Below are positions 48,786-56,288 of a DNA stretch of 64,000 nucleotides, one piece after another. The stretch is from Belnapia mucosa (GTDB lineage: Bacteria > Pseudomonadota > Alphaproteobacteria > Acetobacterales > Acetobacteraceae). Numbering within the stretch: position 1 is the first letter of the stretch; every line of letters starts with the position of its first letter. The stretch spans positions 1 through 64,000 of the forward strand of contig NZ_JAEUXJ010000016.1 of the NCBI RefSeq assembly GCF_016775475.1. The letters run 5' to 3'. The position numbers and the translations under genes were made by a program. Under the pieces are notes generated by a model, which saw only the letters and a list, made by a program, of their open reading frames with translations, made no database searches and was not told the origin of the DNA.

Positions 48786-49463
48786 ATGGCCTCCCCCCCT
48801 GCATCATCCCCGCCGCCCCCCTTCCCCACCCCGCCCGACTGGGCACGGGAGGGGCTGCGCGTCCTGACTGAGGCCGACCCGCGCCTCGCGGGCATCGAGG
48901 CGGTGGCAGGCCCCCTGCCCTGGCGCACCCGGCAACCCGGCTTTCCCGGCCTGCTGCGGGCCATCTGCGGCCAGCAGATCAGCAACCAGGCGGCGGCGGC
49001 TATCTGGTGGCGGCTTTCGGCCCTGCCGGGCGCGCTGGACCCCGCCGGGCTGCTGGCGATGGAGGATGCGGTGCTCTGCGGCGTGGCGGGCCTGTCGCGG
49101 CCCAAGGCGGCGCATGCCCGCTCGCTCGCCACCGCCTGCCTCGACGGGCGGTTGGATTTCGCGGCGCTACCGGGGATGGAGACCGAGGCGGCGGTCGCGC
49201 ATATCGCTGCGGTGAAGGGGCTCGGGCCCTGGACGGCGGAGATCCACCTGCTCTTTGCCGAGCAGCGGCCGGATGTCTTCCCCTCCGGCGACCTGGCGCT
49301 GGCGGCGAGTGCGGCGCATCTGCTCGGCCTGCCGGCGCGGCCGGGGCCGAAGGCGCTGGCGGCCCTGGCGCGGGGCTGGGCGCCCTGGCGGTCCCTCGCT
49401 GCACGGCTACTCTGGCATCACTGGCGCTTCGTGACGGGCCGGCCGGCCGTCGAGGATGGCTAG
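48786..49463 (+). CDS. HhH-GPD DNA glycosylase (AlkA-like 3-methyladenine glycosylase)
   Basis: 225-aa repair enzyme that removes alkylated bases. The helix-hairpin-helix is AAVKGLGPWTAEIHLLF and the catalytic aspartate lies in FPSGDLALAASAAHLL. The N-terminal part (GLLRAICGQQISNQAAAAIWWRL) matches AlkA-type enzymes lacking the extra N-terminal domain. Nuclease-free, cytoplasmic. Divergent from the response regulator. The stop overlaps the broken small gene on the other strand. Confidence 0.9.
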   Translation: MASPPASSPPPPFPTPPDWAREGLRVLTEADPRLAGIEAVAGPLPWRTRQPGFPGLLRAICGQQISNQAAAAIWWRLSALPGALDPAGLLAMEDAVLCGVAGLSRPKAAHARSLATACLDGRLDFAALPGMETEAAVAHIAAVKGLGPWTAEIHLLFAEQRPDVFPSGDLALAASAAHLLGLPARPGPKALAALARGWAPWRSLAARLLWHHWRFVTGRPAVEDG

Positions 49464-49636
49464 GGCTCGACCAAAATCGAATCGAGCGGCCAGGGGATAG
49501 TCTCGCCCTCCACAGCCTCGGGCGTCAGGATCCGCAGCAGCTCCCGCACCCTTCCATCGGTGCGGATCAGCCGGGCGATGCGCTAGGGCTCGTCCCCGGC
49601 ATCGTAAGCGGTGTAGTCGGGCTCGATCGGGATCAT
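49460..49636 (-). pseudogene. Coupled small gene interrupted by an in-frame amber codon
   Basis: ATG 49636 overlaps the hydantoinase stop (ATGA). The frame reads MIPIEPDYTAYDAGDEP, then TAG at 49585-49583, then continues without further stops for 40 codons (RIARLIRTDGRVRELLRILT, PEAVEGETIPWPLDSILVEP) to TAG 49462-49460. Both sides look like one soluble protein. Either a point mutation (for example from CAG) has made it a pseudogene, or the amber codon is read through. The family is unknown to me. Confidence 0.55.
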
Positions 49637-51111
49637 GCGCGGGGCGCGGCGTCGAAACCATCCGCCAGCACGCCGCGCGGGGCGATGAAGTCGTAGGGCG
49701 CGCGTGGCAGGAACTGGCCGGTGCCCGGCTCGGCCTGCACCACGCCGTCGCGCATCACCACCTCGCCGCGGCGGATTGTCGCCACCGGCCAGCCGGTGAC
49801 CTCCAGCCCCTCATAGGGCGTGTAGTCGATGGCGTGCTGCATCAGCGGGTTGGCGATGGTGACCCGCTTCTTCGGGTCCCAGAGCGCGAGGTCGGCATCC
49901 GCGCCGATGGCGATGACGCCCTTGCGCGGGGCGAGGCCCATCAGCCGCGCCGGATTGGTCGCGGTCAGCCGGACGAAATGCTCGAGGCTGATGCGGCCCT
50001 TGGAGACGCCCTCGCTGAACAGGATCGGCAGCCGCGCGGCGAGGCCGGGGATGCCGTTCGGGATGTCGCGGAAGGGGGCGTCGCGGCCGCTCACGGCCTT
50101 GCCCGCCTCGCCTCCCATCGAGAAGCCGCAATGGTCGGAGGAGACGATGTCGAGCGTGCCGCGGCGGATCATCTCCCAGACGCGGCCCTGCTCCTCCACC
50201 GTGCGCGGGCTCGGCGAGCACATATAGGCCGCGCCCTCGAAGCCCGGGCGGTCCATGTCGGCCGCCGTCAGCGTCAGATATTGCGGGCAGGTCTCACCCC
50301 AGACCTTGAGGCCGCGATGCTGCGCGCGGGCGATCTCCTCCGCCGCCTCGGCGCAGCTCACATGGAAGACCTGGATCGGCTGGTCCACCAGCTCGGCGAG
50401 GGCGATGGCGCGGTGCGTCGCCTCCCGCTCGACGACGATGGGGCGCGACCAGGCATGGTATTTCGGCGCGGTCATGCCGGCGCGCAGCAGCATCTCGGTG
50501 CGCCACTTGATGGCGGCGTAATTCTCGCAATGCACGGTGACGAGGCAGCCATGCCGCCGCGCCGTCACCAGCACCTTCAGGAATTGCTCGTCGCTGAGAT
50601 GCAGCGGCTCATAGGTGAGGAAGACCTTGAGGCTGCGGATGCCCTTGGCGACGATCTGTGGCACCTCGCGCTCCAGCACCTCATCGGTCGGGTCGCTGAT
50701 GATCTGGTGGAAGGAGTAGTCGAGCATGCCCTTCGCCGCGCGCTGCTCGTAATCCGCCACACGGGGCAGGATGCCCTCGCCCTTCCATTGCGGGACGAAG
50801 CAGACGACGCTGGTGGTGCCGCCGGCGAAGGCGGAGGTGCTGGCGGTGCGGAAGCTCTCCTCGTTCACCGTCACGGCGAGGTCGCCGCCGGTGCCGACAT
50901 AGCCGCCACGGGCCGGCTCCTCGATATGGCAGTGGCTGTCGACGCCGCCCGGCAGCACCAGCAGCCCGCCGGCATCGAGCACCGCCGCGCCATCGGTGAT
51001 GCGATCGGCCAGCGCCGCGATCCGGCCGCCGCGGATGCCGATATCGCAGCGCATGGTGCCGAAGCCGCTGGCGACCTGCCCGCCCCGCACCACCAGATCA
51101 TAGTCGGCCAT
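49633..51111 (-). CDS. Hydantoinase/dihydropyrimidinase-like amidohydrolase
   Basis: 492-aa cyclic amide hydrolase. DSHCHIEEPARGGY carries the HxH metal pair, the lysine of IRSLKVFLTYE is in the place of the carbamylated bridge, and TVHCENY, FHVSCAEA and IVSSDHCGF provide the remaining ligands (with the catalytic Asp). It opens hydantoins or dihydropyrimidines. ATG 51111 has a GAGGAGGG ribosome site. The small broken gene is coupled downstream. A hydantoin-racemase-like gene lies far away at 31641, so a joint pathway is only a possibility. Confidence 0.9.
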   Translation of the reverse strand: MADYDLVVRGGQVASGFGTMRCDIGIRGGRIAALADRITDGAAVLDAGGLLVLPGGVDSHCHIEEPARGGYVGTGGDLAVTVNEESFRTASTSAFAGGTTSVVCFVPQWKGEGILPRVADYEQRAAKGMLDYSFHQIISDPTDEVLEREVPQIVAKGIRSLKVFLTYEPLHLSDEQFLKVLVTARRHGCLVTVHCENYAAIKWRTEMLLRAGMTAPKYHAWSRPIVVEREATHRAIALAELVDQPIQVFHVSCAEAAEEIARAQHRGLKVWGETCPQYLTLTAADMDRPGFEGAAYMCSPSPRTVEEQGRVWEMIRRGTLDIVSSDHCGFSMGGEAGKAVSGRDAPFRDIPNGIPGLAARLPILFSEGVSKGRISLEHFVRLTATNPARLMGLAPRKGVIAIGADADLALWDPKKRVTIANPLMQHAIDYTPYEGLEVTGWPVATIRRGEVVMRDGVVQAEPGTGQFLPRAPYDFIAPRGVLADGFDAAPRA

Positions 51112-51213
51112 CGCCCCACCCTCCTCGCACCCGGGCAGCTTGGCGCGCCGCGCGCGAGGCGGGCAAGCCTCGGGACGGTTGAAAACATCTCTGCCGGCGG
51201 GGCAGCATACAGC

Positions 51214-51903
51214 ATGACCTATGCCGATTTCCTCCGCACCCAGTGGCAGGCCCTGGTCGATGAATGGCTCGCCAGCCCGAACATCGCCTATATCGCCCTG
51301 CCCGACCTCACCTGGCTCGACAAGCTGGCCGATCCGCGCTGGCCAGGTGGCGGCGGGGGCTGGTCGCCGCTCGGCGATGTGGCGCCGGGTGAGGCGCTGA
51401 TGCGGCGGGACCGGCAGGGCCGGCCGCAGCTCTGGGTGAGGCCCGAGGAGAAGGAAGGCGGCAGCGGCCGCTATGCCGCCCGTTGGGCGCGGTTCTGCGG
51501 CTTGCTCGGTATGTCCGACGTTCCCTCTAGCCTCGGCGGGCGGCCGCTGGCGGTGGACCACCTCTTCCCCGAAACGGCGGCGGCCCGGCGCGGCTGGGTG
51601 CTGGTGCGGGTGGTGCCGGTCGATCGCCGCTCCAACAGCCTCGTCGGCAGCACCACGGAGAAGGTGGAGGCGAACAGGGGCGGCCAGCCCCGGACGCGCA
51701 CCGCGAGCGCCATCACCATGGCCAAGGTCACCGGCTTCCAGGGCTCCTTCGCGCGCAGCCAGGCGGCGGGGTCGGTGGCTGCGGCGCTGCTCTCGCATAT
51801 CCGCAATTGCGGCTTGCAGGTGCCGGCCAATGCCTTCCTGCCGGCCGGCGAGGAGGAGGCGCTGATCGCCTGGCTGATCGGCCGCTACCGCGGCGGGCCA
51901 TAG
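51214..51903 (+). CDS. Hypothetical protein (229 aa), possible HNH-like region
   Basis: Soluble protein without signal peptide. The stretch PLAVDHLFPETAAARRGW followed by VRVVPVDRRSNSLVGSTTEK has the order D-H ... N ... K seen in HNH-type folds, but the zinc cysteines are missing and the match is weak. The C terminus (GEEEALIAWLIGRY) is helical. Codon use is normal. The stop overlaps the TRAP large permease convergently by 19 bp. I cannot assign a function. Confidence 0.6.
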   Translation: MTYADFLRTQWQALVDEWLASPNIAYIALPDLTWLDKLADPRWPGGGGGWSPLGDVAPGEALMRRDRQGRPQLWVRPEEKEGGSGRYAARWARFCGLLGMSDVPSSLGGRPLAVDHLFPETAAARRGWVLVRVVPVDRRSNSLVGSTTEKVEANRGGQPRTRTASAITMAKVTGFQGSFARSQAAGSVAAALLSHIRNCGLQVPANAFLPAGEEEALIAWLIGRYRGGP

Positions 51904-53165
51904 ACCAGGTCGGGCAGGATCAGGGTGATCTGTGGGAAGACGGTCAGCAGCACCAGCGCGCCGATCAGCGGGATGAAGAAGGGCAGCGTCGCCCAGGCCA
52001 GCTTGCCATAGGGGATGTTGCCGACCTTCGCCACGACGAAGAGGCCGATGCCCATCGGCGGGTGCAGCAGGCCGAGCATCAGGTTCAGTGTGATGACCAT
52101 GCCGAAATGCACCGGGTCGATGCCGAGCTGCGTCACCACCGGCATCAGCACCGGCACGGTCAGCACCATGATCGCCAGCGCTTCCATGAACATGCCGAGG
52201 AAGAAGAGCAGCAGGTTGATCAGCAGCAGCATCACCATCGGGTCCGTGGTGACGCCGAGCAGGAGTTCCGCCACCTGCTGCGGCACCCTCTCCCGCGCCA
52301 GGACCCAGTTGAAGAGGGTCGCAGCGCAGACGATGAAGGCGACGGTCGCGGTGGTGTTCATGCTCTCGCGGAAGACCTGCACGAGCTGGCGCCAGCCGAT
52401 CTCGCGATAGACCAGCGTGCCGAGCAGCAGGGCATAGAGGGCGGCGACGGCGGCGGCCTCGGTCGCGGTGAAGATGCCGCCGAACATGCCGCCGAGGATG
52501 ATCGCCGGCGTCAGCAGCGGCAGGAAGGCGCGGGCGGCGGCCTGGCCGCGTTCCGCCCAGCTATGGCGGCGGCCGCGCGGGAAACCCTCCTTCCCCGCGA
52601 CATACCAGACATAGGCCATCAGCGCCGCGCCGATGACGAGGCCGGGGATGATGCCGCCGAGGAAGAGCCGGCCGATCGAGGTGTTGGAGATCACCGCATA
52701 GAGCACGAGCGGGATGGAGGGCGGGATGATCGGCCCCACCACGCAGGAGGCCGCGGTCAAGGCGCCGGCGAATTCCGGCCGGTAGCCCTCCTTCACCATG
52801 GCCTTGATCTCGAGCGCGCCGAGTCCACCGGCATCGGCGACGGCGCTGCCCGACATGCCGGAGAAGATGATGGAGCCGAGGATGTTCACATGTCCCAGCC
52901 CGCCGCGGAAATGGCCGACCATGGCGGAGGCGAAGCCATAGATGCGGTCCGTCACGCCGGAGGTGTTCATCAGATTGCCGGCGAGGACGAAGAAGGGCAC
53001 CGCCAGCAGGGCGAAATTATCCGCCCCCGCCATCAGCCGCTGCGGCGCCGTGATCATCGGTGCGCCTTCCAGCATCAGCCAGCCGACCGCGACGACGCCC
53101 AGCGCGAAGGCCACCGGCTGGGCCAGCACCACCAGCCCGAGCCAGGCCCCGAAGAAGCCGAGCAT
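51885..53165 (-). CDS. dctM: TRAP transporter large permease
   Basis: 426-aa DctM subunit with about twelve membrane segments. Marks: AVPFFVLAGNLMNTSGVTDRI, SIIFSGMSGSAVADAGGLGALEIKAM (with the conserved GxSGSA(V)ADA loop), and GPIIPPSIPLVLYAVI. Sodium-driven symport module. It is the last gene of the second TRAP operon. ATG 53165 lies 3 bp after the dctQ stop. Confidence 0.93.
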   Translation of the reverse strand: MLGFFGAWLGLVVLAQPVAFALGVVAVGWLMLEGAPMITAPQRLMAGADNFALLAVPFFVLAGNLMNTSGVTDRIYGFASAMVGHFRGGLGHVNILGSIIFSGMSGSAVADAGGLGALEIKAMVKEGYRPEFAGALTAASCVVGPIIPPSIPLVLYAVISNTSIGRLFLGGIIPGLVIGAALMAYVWYVAGKEGFPRGRRHSWAERGQAAARAFLPLLTPAIILGGMFGGIFTATEAAAVAALYALLLGTLVYREIGWRQLVQVFRESMNTTATVAFIVCAATLFNWVLARERVPQQVAELLLGVTTDPMVMLLLINLLLFFLGMFMEALAIMVLTVPVLMPVVTQLGIDPVHFGMVITLNLMLGLLHPPMGIGLFVVAKVGNIPYGKLAWATLPFFIPLIGALVLLTVFPQITLILPDLVYGPPR

Positions 53166-53168
53166 CCC

Positions 53169-53663
53169 TCAGAAATCCCGGGCGGCGGAGGCGGTCAGCA
53201 CCTCGCCGCGGCGGAAGGCGCGGATATCCTCCGCCATGCAGAACACCGTGCGCAGCGCCATGATGGCGGCGGTGACGGGGATGATGCCGAGCACCAGCCC
53301 GGTCGGGATTTCCATCGCCATGCTCGGCAAGTCCCATTCGCGGGCGGCGGCGCGCCAGCCCCAGAGGATGATGGCGGTGCAGAAGGCCAAGGTCAGCGCC
53401 TGGGTGAAAAGCGAGGCGACGAGGCGCGGGCCGGGCGAGAGGCGTTCCACCAGGAAGGGCATGCCGATATGGCTGCGGTCGCCGATCGCCGCCGCGGCGC
53501 CGAAGAAGACCACGCCGACATAGAGGTAGCGCGCCGCTTCCTCGGAATAGGCGCTCGGGTCGCCGAGCAGGTAGCGCGTCACCACCTGCCAGATCAGCAC
53601 GCCGAAGAGCAGCACGCCGAGCAGGACCGAGATGGCCTCATCGGCCCGGCGCAGCAGCCTCAC
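53169..53663 (-). CDS. dctQ: TRAP transporter small permease
   Basis: 164-aa DctQ subunit with four membrane helices. YSEEAARYLYVGVVFFGAAAAIGDRSHIGM is the family motif with the conserved E-x2-R and H positions. The GTG 53663 start overlaps the dctP stop (4 bp). It joins the binding protein to the large permease of the same operon. Confidence 0.9.
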   Translation of the reverse strand: MRLLRRADEAISVLLGVLLFGVLIWQVVTRYLLGDPSAYSEEAARYLYVGVVFFGAAAAIGDRSHIGMPFLVERLSPGPRLVASLFTQALTLAFCTAIILWGWRAAAREWDLPSMAMEIPTGLVLGIIPVTAAIMALRTVFCMAEDIRAFRRGEVLTASAARDF

Positions 53664-54643
53664 AGCGCCTGCAGCGCCGCATGGACGCCGCGGCCCCAGA
53701 CCTCCTCGTAACGGGCGAACATCGGCGCCAGGGCACGCTGGAAGGCCGGGCGGTCGCTGTCGATGAAGCTGGTGCCGCGCGCCTCGAACTCGCCGCGCAG
53801 GCGCTGCTCGCTCTCCCGCGTCAGCTGGCCGCCGAGCGCCCCGCCCTCGGCGAGCGCCGCGATCAGCAGCTCGCGGTCGGCCGGCGGCAGCGCGGTCCAG
53901 CTCTGCTCGCTCAGCACCGGCACCAGCGGGACCAGGATATGCCCGGTCAGGTTCACGTATTTCTGGACTTCCATGAACTTGTTGGCGGCGATGGTCGGCA
54001 GCGGGTTCTCCTGCCCGTCGATGACGCCGGTCTGCAGCGAGAGATAGACCTCGCCGAGCGACATCGGCGTCGGCGCGGCGCCCAGCGTCCGCATCATGTC
54101 GAGGAAGAGCGGCGCCTCCGGCACGCGGATCTTGAGGCCCTTCAGGTCCTCCGGCTGGCGCACCGGGCGGTCCCGCGTGGTGAGGTGGCGGGTGCCGTAA
54201 TACCAGGGACCGAGCACACGCATGCTCCGCTGCTCGGCGAGCTGGCGGCGCATCGCCTGCACCGCGGGATGCTCGAACATCTTCTGCAGCTGGGCAAAGT
54301 CGCTGGTGAGGAACGGGCTCTCCAGGATCGAGAGCGGCCGCACCCAGGAACCCAGCACGCCCGGCCCGGTGATGCAGAGATCGAGGGTGCCGGAGGAGAC
54401 CTGGCTCAGCATGTCCCGCTCGCCGCCGAGCTGGGAGGAGGGGAAATTATCGATCCGCAGCCGCCCGCCGGAGCGTTCCCGCAGCAGCTCCGCGGCGCGG
54501 AGGATGCCGCGGTTGATCTCGCCCTCGGGCGGCTGGACATGGCCGAAGCGGAGCGCCCTGGCGCCCTGTGCCCGCGCAATGGCGGGCGCCGCGAGCAGCG
54601 CGCCGCCGAGGATGGCACCCCTGCGGGTGATCCATGCAGCCAT
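53660..54643 (-). CDS. dctP: TRAP transporter substrate-binding protein
   Basis: 327-aa periplasmic receptor of the DctP type. Leader MAAWITRRGAILGGALLAAPAIARA has a twin arginine. The mature part has RFGHVQPPEGEINRGILRAAELL, the carboxylate-binding arginine in GLKIRVPEAPLF and NPLPTIAANKFMEVQKYVNLTGH. The substrate is probably a carboxylate, but the subfamily differs from the TakP-like receptor at 8472. First gene of the operon. A palindrome (54665-54682) lies upstream. Confidence 0.92.
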   Translation of the reverse strand: MAAWITRRGAILGGALLAAPAIARAQGARALRFGHVQPPEGEINRGILRAAELLRERSGGRLRIDNFPSSQLGGERDMLSQVSSGTLDLCITGPGVLGSWVRPLSILESPFLTSDFAQLQKMFEHPAVQAMRRQLAEQRSMRVLGPWYYGTRHLTTRDRPVRQPEDLKGLKIRVPEAPLFLDMMRTLGAAPTPMSLGEVYLSLQTGVIDGQENPLPTIAANKFMEVQKYVNLTGHILVPLVPVLSEQSWTALPPADRELLIAALAEGGALGGQLTRESEQRLRGEFEARGTSFIDSDRPAFQRALAPMFARYEEVWGRGVHAALQAL

Positions 54644-54664
54644 GACCTCTCCTCCCCCGATCCG

Positions 54665-54682
54665 CCGGCGTCATTGCGCCGG
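54665..54682. repeat. GC-rich palindrome between otsA and the TRAP operon
   Basis: CCGGCG-TCATTG-CGCCGG, perfect 6-bp arms, 22 bp upstream of the dctP start. No T-run. It might be a leader hairpin, an operator or a 3' structure for otsA. Confidence 0.35.
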
Positions 54683-54714
54683 AGTCCCGAGGGTCAGGTT
54701 GGCATGGCCTTGGG

Positions 54715-56109
54715 CTAGGCGCTACCCGCGGCAGGCAGCGCGGCAAGGTCGCCGGGGGCGAGGGCGCGGAGGAAATCCTCGCCCCAGCCTTCGGGCGAGG
54801 CGCCGGCGATGGCCTCCCAGGCCTGCTGCCAGCGGTCCCGCCGCTCGGCGAGCGGCATGTCGAGGGCGCAGGCCAGCGCCTCGGCCATCCCCTCGGCGTC
54901 ATGCGGGTTGACCAGCAGGGCGGAGGAGAGCTGGGCGGCGGCGCCGGCGAAGCGCGAGAGGACCAGCACGCCGGGGTCGCTCGGGTCCTGGGCCGCGATA
55001 TATTCCTTGGCGACCAGGTTCATCCCGTCCCGCAGCGGCGTCACCACCCCGACCTTGGCGAGGCGCATGAAGCCCGCCACGGTGTCGCGGGCCTGCGGCC
55101 GGGCCAGCAGGCGCAGCGGCAGCCAGTCCGGCTCGCCGAATTCGCTGTTGATGCAGCCCGCGGCGCTGTCCACCTCCTGCCGCAGCTTGCGATAGGCGGC
55201 CACCTCCTCGCGCGAGGGGGCGGCAATCTGCAACATGGTGGCGCTGCGGGGCGTGCGGCGGGCGATGACGCGGCGGAAGGCCTCCAGCCGCTCCGGCAGG
55301 CCCTTGGTCGGGTCCAGCCGGTCGATGCCGAGCAGCAGGGACTGGCCCTGGATCGAGCGCGCGAGCAGCCGGGCCGGCTCCAGCGCCGCCTGGCTGGCCG
55401 CCGTCGCGGCGAATTCCCGCGCCGCGATCTCGGCCGGGAAGATGCCGAGCCGGATGGGCCGGCCGCCCAGTTCCAGCTCATGGTCGCCGGTGCGGGCGGC
55501 GCCGGCGAATTCCGTGGCTGTCGCGGCAAAATTGTCCCGGTCGGTGGCGGTCTGGAAGCCGATCAGGTCGGAAGCCAGGACATCCTGCACCAGGCCGCGG
55601 ATGCCGGGAGCGACGGCCGCGCCATCGGGCGCCGGGAAGGGCACATGCAGGAAGAAGCCGGTCGGGTTCCGCACCCCCTGCCCCCGCAGCGCCCCGGGTA
55701 GCGAGAAGAGCTGGTAGTCGTGAACCCAGATCCGGTCATCGCCCCGCAGCAGGGGGGCGAGGTTGTCGGCGAAGCGGCGGTTCACCCGGCGATAGGTATC
55801 CAGGTCCTGGCGGCGGAAGGACATCAGATGCGGCAGGGAATGCAGCATCGGCCAGAGCACGCCATTGGAATAGCCGGTGTAGTAGCCGCGATGCTCGGCC
55901 TCGGTCAGGTCGAGCGTCGCATAGCCGACCGACCCGCGCTGGGCGAAGGCGGGAGGGCCGGTTTCCTCGGTCACGGCCCCGCTCCAGCCGAACCAGAGGC
56001 CGCCGCGGCGCTCCATCAGCCCGAGCAACGCGACCGCCAGCCCCCCGGCCTGGCCGCCATTGGCGGAGGGGACGGGCACACGGTTGGAGACGACGACGAT
56101 CCGGCTCAT
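54715..56109 (-). CDS. otsA: Alpha,alpha-trehalose-phosphate synthase
   Basis: 464-aa GT20 enzyme that joins UDP-glucose and glucose-6-phosphate to make trehalose-6-phosphate. SNRVPVPSANGGQAGGLAVAL is the N-terminal nucleotide-sugar region, VHDYQLFSLPGAL the sugar-phosphate part, and TPLRDGMNLVAKEYIAAQ the donor-binding C domain. No OtsB phosphatase is fused or adjacent. It follows malQ with a 179-bp gap, so it may have its own promoter. Its presence beside treZ suggests two routes to trehalose. Confidence 0.95.
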   Translation of the reverse strand: MSRIVVVSNRVPVPSANGGQAGGLAVALLGLMERRGGLWFGWSGAVTEETGPPAFAQRGSVGYATLDLTEAEHRGYYTGYSNGVLWPMLHSLPHLMSFRRQDLDTYRRVNRRFADNLAPLLRGDDRIWVHDYQLFSLPGALRGQGVRNPTGFFLHVPFPAPDGAAVAPGIRGLVQDVLASDLIGFQTATDRDNFAATATEFAGAARTGDHELELGGRPIRLGIFPAEIAAREFAATAASQAALEPARLLARSIQGQSLLLGIDRLDPTKGLPERLEAFRRVIARRTPRSATMLQIAAPSREEVAAYRKLRQEVDSAAGCINSEFGEPDWLPLRLLARPQARDTVAGFMRLAKVGVVTPLRDGMNLVAKEYIAAQDPSDPGVLVLSRFAGAAAQLSSALLVNPHDAEGMAEALACALDMPLAERRDRWQQAWEAIAGASPEGWGEDFLRALAPGDLAALPAAGSA

Positions 56110-56288
56110 CCCACCTCCAGCACTGCAACCGGCAGGCGGGCGAGGGTCGTGGACAGGGCGATTACTCCCCGGACGGTCCCCCGGGCGCGCCGAGGGCCGC
56201 CCCGGTCAACGCGTCCGCCAGCGGTGTTCGGACAGAGGACGCGGCAGGCCGGGTTCGGTTCCGTGACATTGCGCCCCTGGCACAAGGA
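56110..56288. other. Intergenic gap between otsA and malQ
   Basis: 179 bp with no ORF worth calling. Nothing like a strong terminator or dyad is visible. It may hold the minus-strand otsA promoter, but no clear -35/-10 pair was found. Confidence 0.4.
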
